Shown piece by piece: positions 60,945 through 64,000 of a stretch of 64,000 nucleotides of DNA; within the stretch, counting starts at the first letter, position 1, and each line of letters opens with the position of its first letter. The notes under the pieces are model-generated. The model was not told where the DNA came from. It saw nothing but the letters and a program-made list of their open reading frames with translations, and did not search any database. The DNA comes from Gordonia sputi NBRC 100414. Lineage in GTDB: Bacteria > Actinomycetota > Actinomycetes > Mycobacteriales > Mycobacteriaceae. The stretch spans positions 62,001 to 126,000 of the forward strand of contig NZ_BAFC01000116.1 in the NCBI RefSeq assembly GCF_000248055.1, in the 5' to 3' direction. The position numbers were made by a program, and so were the translations under genes.

Positions 60945-63900
60945 CTAGTTGGTGGCCTTCGCCTCCACGGCTGCAAGACGCTTCGTCAGATCGGCGCCGA
61001 TCTTGGCGATGTAGGGCTCGTCGACGATCGACAGGTGATCGCCGCCGATGTGGATGATCTCCAGGTCGTCGACGACCTCGCCCCATCGGCCATCCTCGTC
61101 GATCTCCGCCCACTGCGGCTCGAGTTCGATTGCGCCGTCGTGCATCTTGTCGGCGCGGTAGAGGATCACCTTGCTGCTGTAGGGCTGCGGCGCGATGTTG
61201 GTCAGCGCGCGGTTGTCGACGAAGGACGTGCGCTGGTGCTCGATGATGCCGCCGGGGATCTTGGTGCCCGACATCGAGACCATCTCCATGATGATCGCGA
61301 ACTGGCCCTCGTCGTCGGCGTCGACGAGTCGGTCCATCGGGATCGGGACGTCGGGGTCGAGGTCGTAGTTGCGAATCGCGAAGTCTTTCCAGCGTTCGAG
61401 TCGTGCCCGCTTGTTCTCCGGGGTGTCGGGAACGTCGTGGCGCGGTCGGACCACGTCGATCAGTCCGACGAACGCGACGTCCTCGCCCTCGTCGCGCAGG
61501 ACCTTGGCGCAGCCGTACGCGAGTGCGCCGCCGAGCGACCACCCGATCAGTACGTACGGGCCGTGCGGTTGGACCTCACGCAATCGCGGCAGATACTGCG
61601 CGACGCGCTCCTCGATGGTGCCCTCGACTCGGTCGAAACCGATGACCGGCTGATCTTCGGGGAGCCGCTTGAGGAGCGCCTCGTACGCCGAGGTGTTGCC
61701 ACCCGCGGGGTGGAACAGCAAGGCGGGCACCGGATCTCCCGCGCTCGGGTCGTACGACTTCTTGCCTTCCGGCACCAGCCGCAGGTAGCGGATGAAGCCA
61801 TCGGTGTCGGCCGCGGCGTCGAGGAACTTGCGGACATAGTCCGACATCTCCTCGATCGTCTCCGAATCGAGGATGTCCTCGACGTCGATGTCGCCACCGG
61901 TGCGCTCGTTGAGCTTGTCGGTGAGCTTCTGCGCGACGTCCTCTTCGAGCACGGGCAGCTTGTTGAAGATGCCACCCGCCGACTTGCCAGTGATGACCGC
62001 ATACACGCCGAACGTCAAGCGCTCTGCGGCATCTCGCGGCGGAACATCGGAGCCCGCAGCCTCTGCGACGGCCTGCTGGCTCGTCAGATCCGGCGCTGCC
62101 GCAGGGGTCGTAGCCCGCTGGTCGGCCTCATCCCGCTGATCGAGCCTCGACTGCTGATCGAGCTTGTCGAGATCATCCCGCTGATCGGCCTTTTCCTGCT
62201 GATCGAGCGCCCCCTGCTGATCGAGCTTGTCGAGATCACCCCGCTGATCGGCCTTTTCCTGCTGATCGACCCCCGACCGCTGATCGAGCTTGTCGAGATC
62301 ATCCTTCGCGAGCTGCTCGTCGATGTAGGAGTTGAGCGCAGCGGTGTCGAGTTCGCCTTCGCCTGCGGCCTTGCCTGCGAGGTCGTCGAGTTGGTCGCGG
62401 TGAGTCACCGCGAACGCAACGAACTTCTCGACGTCGGACAGATTCGCCTGACGCATCGCCTGCAGTTGCAGTTGCGGAATGTCGAATTCGTACTCGACGC
62501 GGTTCTTGATGCGCACCGCCATGAGTGAGTCGAGTCCCAGTTCGATCAGCGGAATCTCGCGCGGTAGATCCTCGGGATCGTAGCCCATCGACTCACCGAC
62601 GATGATCGCGAGTCGATCACCAACGGACTCACCGGATTCCGGGTCCCACTTGTTACCGATTTCGTCGACGACCTCGTCGTCGACCGTCAGCGAGGTATCG
62701 GTGTAGCCGACCTTCGCCGGGTCGATGGCGCCCTCGGCTGTGCCAGCGGTGGACGTCGCAGCGCCGTCGGCCGGTTCCGCGATGCCACCGGCAGCATCTG
62801 ACGTGCCCGTGACGACCGCTTCGAACAGGAGGTGGAAGTTCTTGTCCCGCTTGGTGTGCACCGTCACCGACGCACCGCCGGGGTGCGGACTCAGCGTGGT
62901 GGTCAACGTGCCCGTCTTCGGGAACTCACCGTGCGTAGCCGCGGCGCCGACGCGGGCGTCGTCGAATACCTCTGCGGCCGCGGCACGAACCAATTCGCGC
63001 GGATCGGTCACCGCAGCGGCGTTGACCTCCCAGGCGTGGCGGCCATCCGGAAGCGCGACGTGCGAACCGGGAATCCGCCCTGCCGTACCACCACTGGAGA
63101 TCTGCGCAGTGAGCCAGAACGGCTTGCGGTCGAACCGGGTTCGCGGGATGTCGGCGTAATCGCCTGTGCCGAAAAGTGATCCGACGTCGACGGGATGTCC
63201 GTGGACGTAGAGCTTCATCAGGGCGTTGACGACGCCGAAGCTCTCGTCCTCCTTGCGACGCAGCGTCTCGATCAGCTCGGCGTCGTGCAGACCAGCCGAG
63301 AACGTCACTGCCGCAACGGAAATCAGCACCGCAGGGTTCGGCGAGAGCTCGAGGAAGGTCCGATGGCCATTCTCGACCGACTTCGAGATCGCCTGGCTGA
63401 ACCACACGCTGTGGCGCAGCCCCTTGAGGAAGTAGTCGATGGTGTGCACGGGCTCGTGTCCCGCACGGTAGAAGGCCTCGCGATCGACCGAGCTGTAGAA
63501 GCCGGTCTCGAGACGCTTCGGCTCGATTCCGGTGAGTTCGTAGGACAATTCGCCCAGCAGCGGATCCATCTGCGACGTGTGGCTCGCGCCCTTGGTCTGC
63601 AGTTTGCGACCCAGCTTGCCCTCGGCCTCGGCTCGCGCGACGATCGCGTCGACCTGGGGCTCGGGACCACCGATGACGGTGTGCGTGGGTGCCGCGTAGA
63701 CGCAGATCTCGAGGTCGGGGAAGTCGACGAGGACGTCATTGATGTCGTCTGCGCTGTATTCGACGAGTGCCATCAGGCGGATGTCGTCGCCGGTGAGCGT
63801 CGCCTCGCCCTCGCCCATGAGTCGCGAGCGCTGGCAGATGACGCGCGTGGCGTCTTCGAGTGAGAGTCCCCCGCTGATGTACGCGGCCGAGGCCTCGCCC

Positions 63901-64000
63901 ATCGAATGCGGTACCAGCACACCGGGTTCGGCGCCGTGGTGACGCAGGAGGTCGGCAAGCGCGACCTGGATCGTGTAGATACCGACCTGCGCGGTCTCGA
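60945..64000 (-). CDS. pks13: Polyketide synthase Pks13, C-terminal part (gene continues beyond window)
   Basis: At least 1017 codons, open to the right edge, so the start and KS domain lie outside. Condenses the two fatty acyl chains into the alpha-alkyl beta-ketoester precursor of mycolic acids. Visible domains: the acyltransferase (PHSMGEASAAY nucleophile, PTHTVIGGPEPQVDA, ASHTSQMDP), a second acyl-carrier domain (LIELGLDSLMAVRIKNRVEYEF, phosphopantetheine serine), then a linker containing three tandem 21-residue units and the thioesterase (LLFHPAGGNTS, GWSLGGALAYG nucleophile, GGDHLSIVDEPYI histidine). TE and ACP look functional. The linker repeat is described separately. Confidence 0.95.
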   Translation of the reverse strand, partial: ETAQVGIYTIQVALADLLRHHGAEPGVLVPHSMGEASAAYISGGLSLEDATRVICQRSRLMGEGEATLTGDDIRLMALVEYSADDINDVLVDFPDLEICVYAAPTHTVIGGPEPQVDAIVARAEAEGKLGRKLQTKGASHTSQMDPLLGELSYELTGIEPKRLETGFYSSVDREAFYRAGHEPVHTIDYFLKGLRHSVWFSQAISKSVENGHRTFLELSPNPAVLISVAAVTFSAGLHDAELIETLRRKEDESFGVVNALMKLYVHGHPVDVGSLFGTGDYADIPRTRFDRKPFWLTAQISSGGTAGRIPGSHVALPDGRHAWEVNAAAVTDPRELVRAAAAEVFDDARVGAAATHGEFPKTGTLTTTLSPHPGGASVTVHTKRDKNFHLLFEAVVTGTSDAAGGIAEPADGAATSTAGTAEGAIDPAKVGYTDTSLTVDDEVVDEIGNKWDPESGESVGDRLAIIVGESMGYDPEDLPREIPLIELGLDSLMAVRIKNRVEYEFDIPQLQLQAMRQANLSDVEKFVAFAVTHRDQLDDLAGKAAGEGELDTAALNSYIDEQLAKDDLDKLDQRSGVDQQEKADQRGDLDKLDQQGALDQQEKADQRDDLDKLDQQSRLDQRDEADQRATTPAAAPDLTSQQAVAEAAGSDVPPRDAAERLTFGVYAVITGKSAGGIFNKLPVLEEDVAQKLTDKLNERTGGDIDVEDILDSETIEEMSDYVRKFLDAAADTDGFIRYLRLVPEGKKSYDPSAGDPVPALLFHPAGGNTSAYEALLKRLPEDQPVIGFDRVEGTIEERVAQYLPRLREVQPHGPYVLIGWSLGGALAYGCAKVLRDEGEDVAFVGLIDVVRPRHDVPDTPENKRARLERWKDFAIRNYDLDPDVPIPMDRLVDADDEGQFAIIMEMVSMSGTKIPGGIIEHQRTSFVDNRALTNIAPQPYSSKVILYRADKMHDGAIELEPQWAEIDEDGRWGEVVDDLEIIHIGGDHLSIVDEPYIAKIGADLTKRLAAVEAKATN
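62156..62301. repeat. In-frame 63-bp tandem repeats in the pks13 ACP-TE linker
   Basis: Three occurrences of GATCGAGCTTGTCGAGATCA exactly 63 bp apart (62156, 62219, 62282) with the interval also conserved. On the coding strand each unit reads as 21 residues of the form DLDKLDQ...DQQEKADQR. The motif belongs to the same CTGATCGAGC...TGTCGAGATCA family as the intergenic cluster at 16053. Confidence 0.93.

Overview
The window comes from a high-GC actinomycete of the mycolic-acid group (Mycobacteriales). It carries most of the cell-envelope assembly locus of that order: the galactan exporter pair wzm/wzt, both galactofuranosyltransferases (glfT1, glfT2), dprE1/dprE2, aftA, three emb arabinosyltransferases, accD4 and the 3' two-thirds of pks13. 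Gene order follows Mycobacterium tuberculosis (roughly the Rv3751-Rv3800 segment) but with different interspersed genes. Three Emb paralogues, abundant short palindromic repeats and a DUF222/HNH protein fit Gordonia or a close relative. The genus is inference; the order is well supported.

Left flank (1-8560): the end of an integrase gene abuts tRNA-Ser(CGA), the same tRNA site used by an integrase remnant in M. tuberculosis, so an integrated element probably lies to the left. Then come two small CsbD-like stress proteins, a TetR/oxidoreductase divergent pair with two palindromic operators, tadA with its usual partner, tyrA, a glycolipid-binding protein, an MmpS-like protein, a frameshifted aquaporin, and tRNA-Arg(ACG) plus tRNA-Ser(GCT).

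Metabolic and envelope accessory block (8750-22000): aromatic aminotransferase, an antigen-85-like mycolyltransferase, thioesterase, an acyltransferase-3 protein, a CorA-type transporter, a lipoprotein next to a repeat cluster, an ArsR/SRPBCC operon behind a perfect operator, tRNA-Ser(TGA), a PIG3-like quinone reductase, a MarR regulator, and a class-V-aminotransferase-fold protein without the expected PLP lysine.

Envelope core (22000-37200): bpa (proteasome activator), wzm-wzt-glfT1, an F420-type oxidoreductase, a GT-C protein overlapping glfT2, a GtrA flippase-like protein, two FAD oxidoreductases (one containing in-frame repeats), an aldo/keto reductase, and dprE1-dprE2, which make decaprenyl-phosphoryl-arabinose, the arabinan donor.

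Plastic insert (37240-41516): a VOC protein, an AraC regulator, a frameshifted glutaminase-STAS gene, a 49-bp tandem duplication, a TetR remnant and a DUF222/HNH (13E12-type) gene.

Arabinan and mycolate core (41625-64000): aftA, a metallo-beta-lactamase-fold gene, a convergent aroQ-methyltransferase pair (methyltransferase frameshifted), embC-embA-embB, a VIT-family metal transporter, a small membrane protein, a degenerate EAL-DICT protein, and accD4 and pks13 on the minus strand. Together these genes make lipid-linked galactan, export and polymerise it, add arabinan, and supply mycolic acids to esterify it.

Three genes (aqpZ, glsA, the methyltransferase) each need one single-base correction to be intact. 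From sequence alone this cannot be divided between real pseudogenes and consensus errors.
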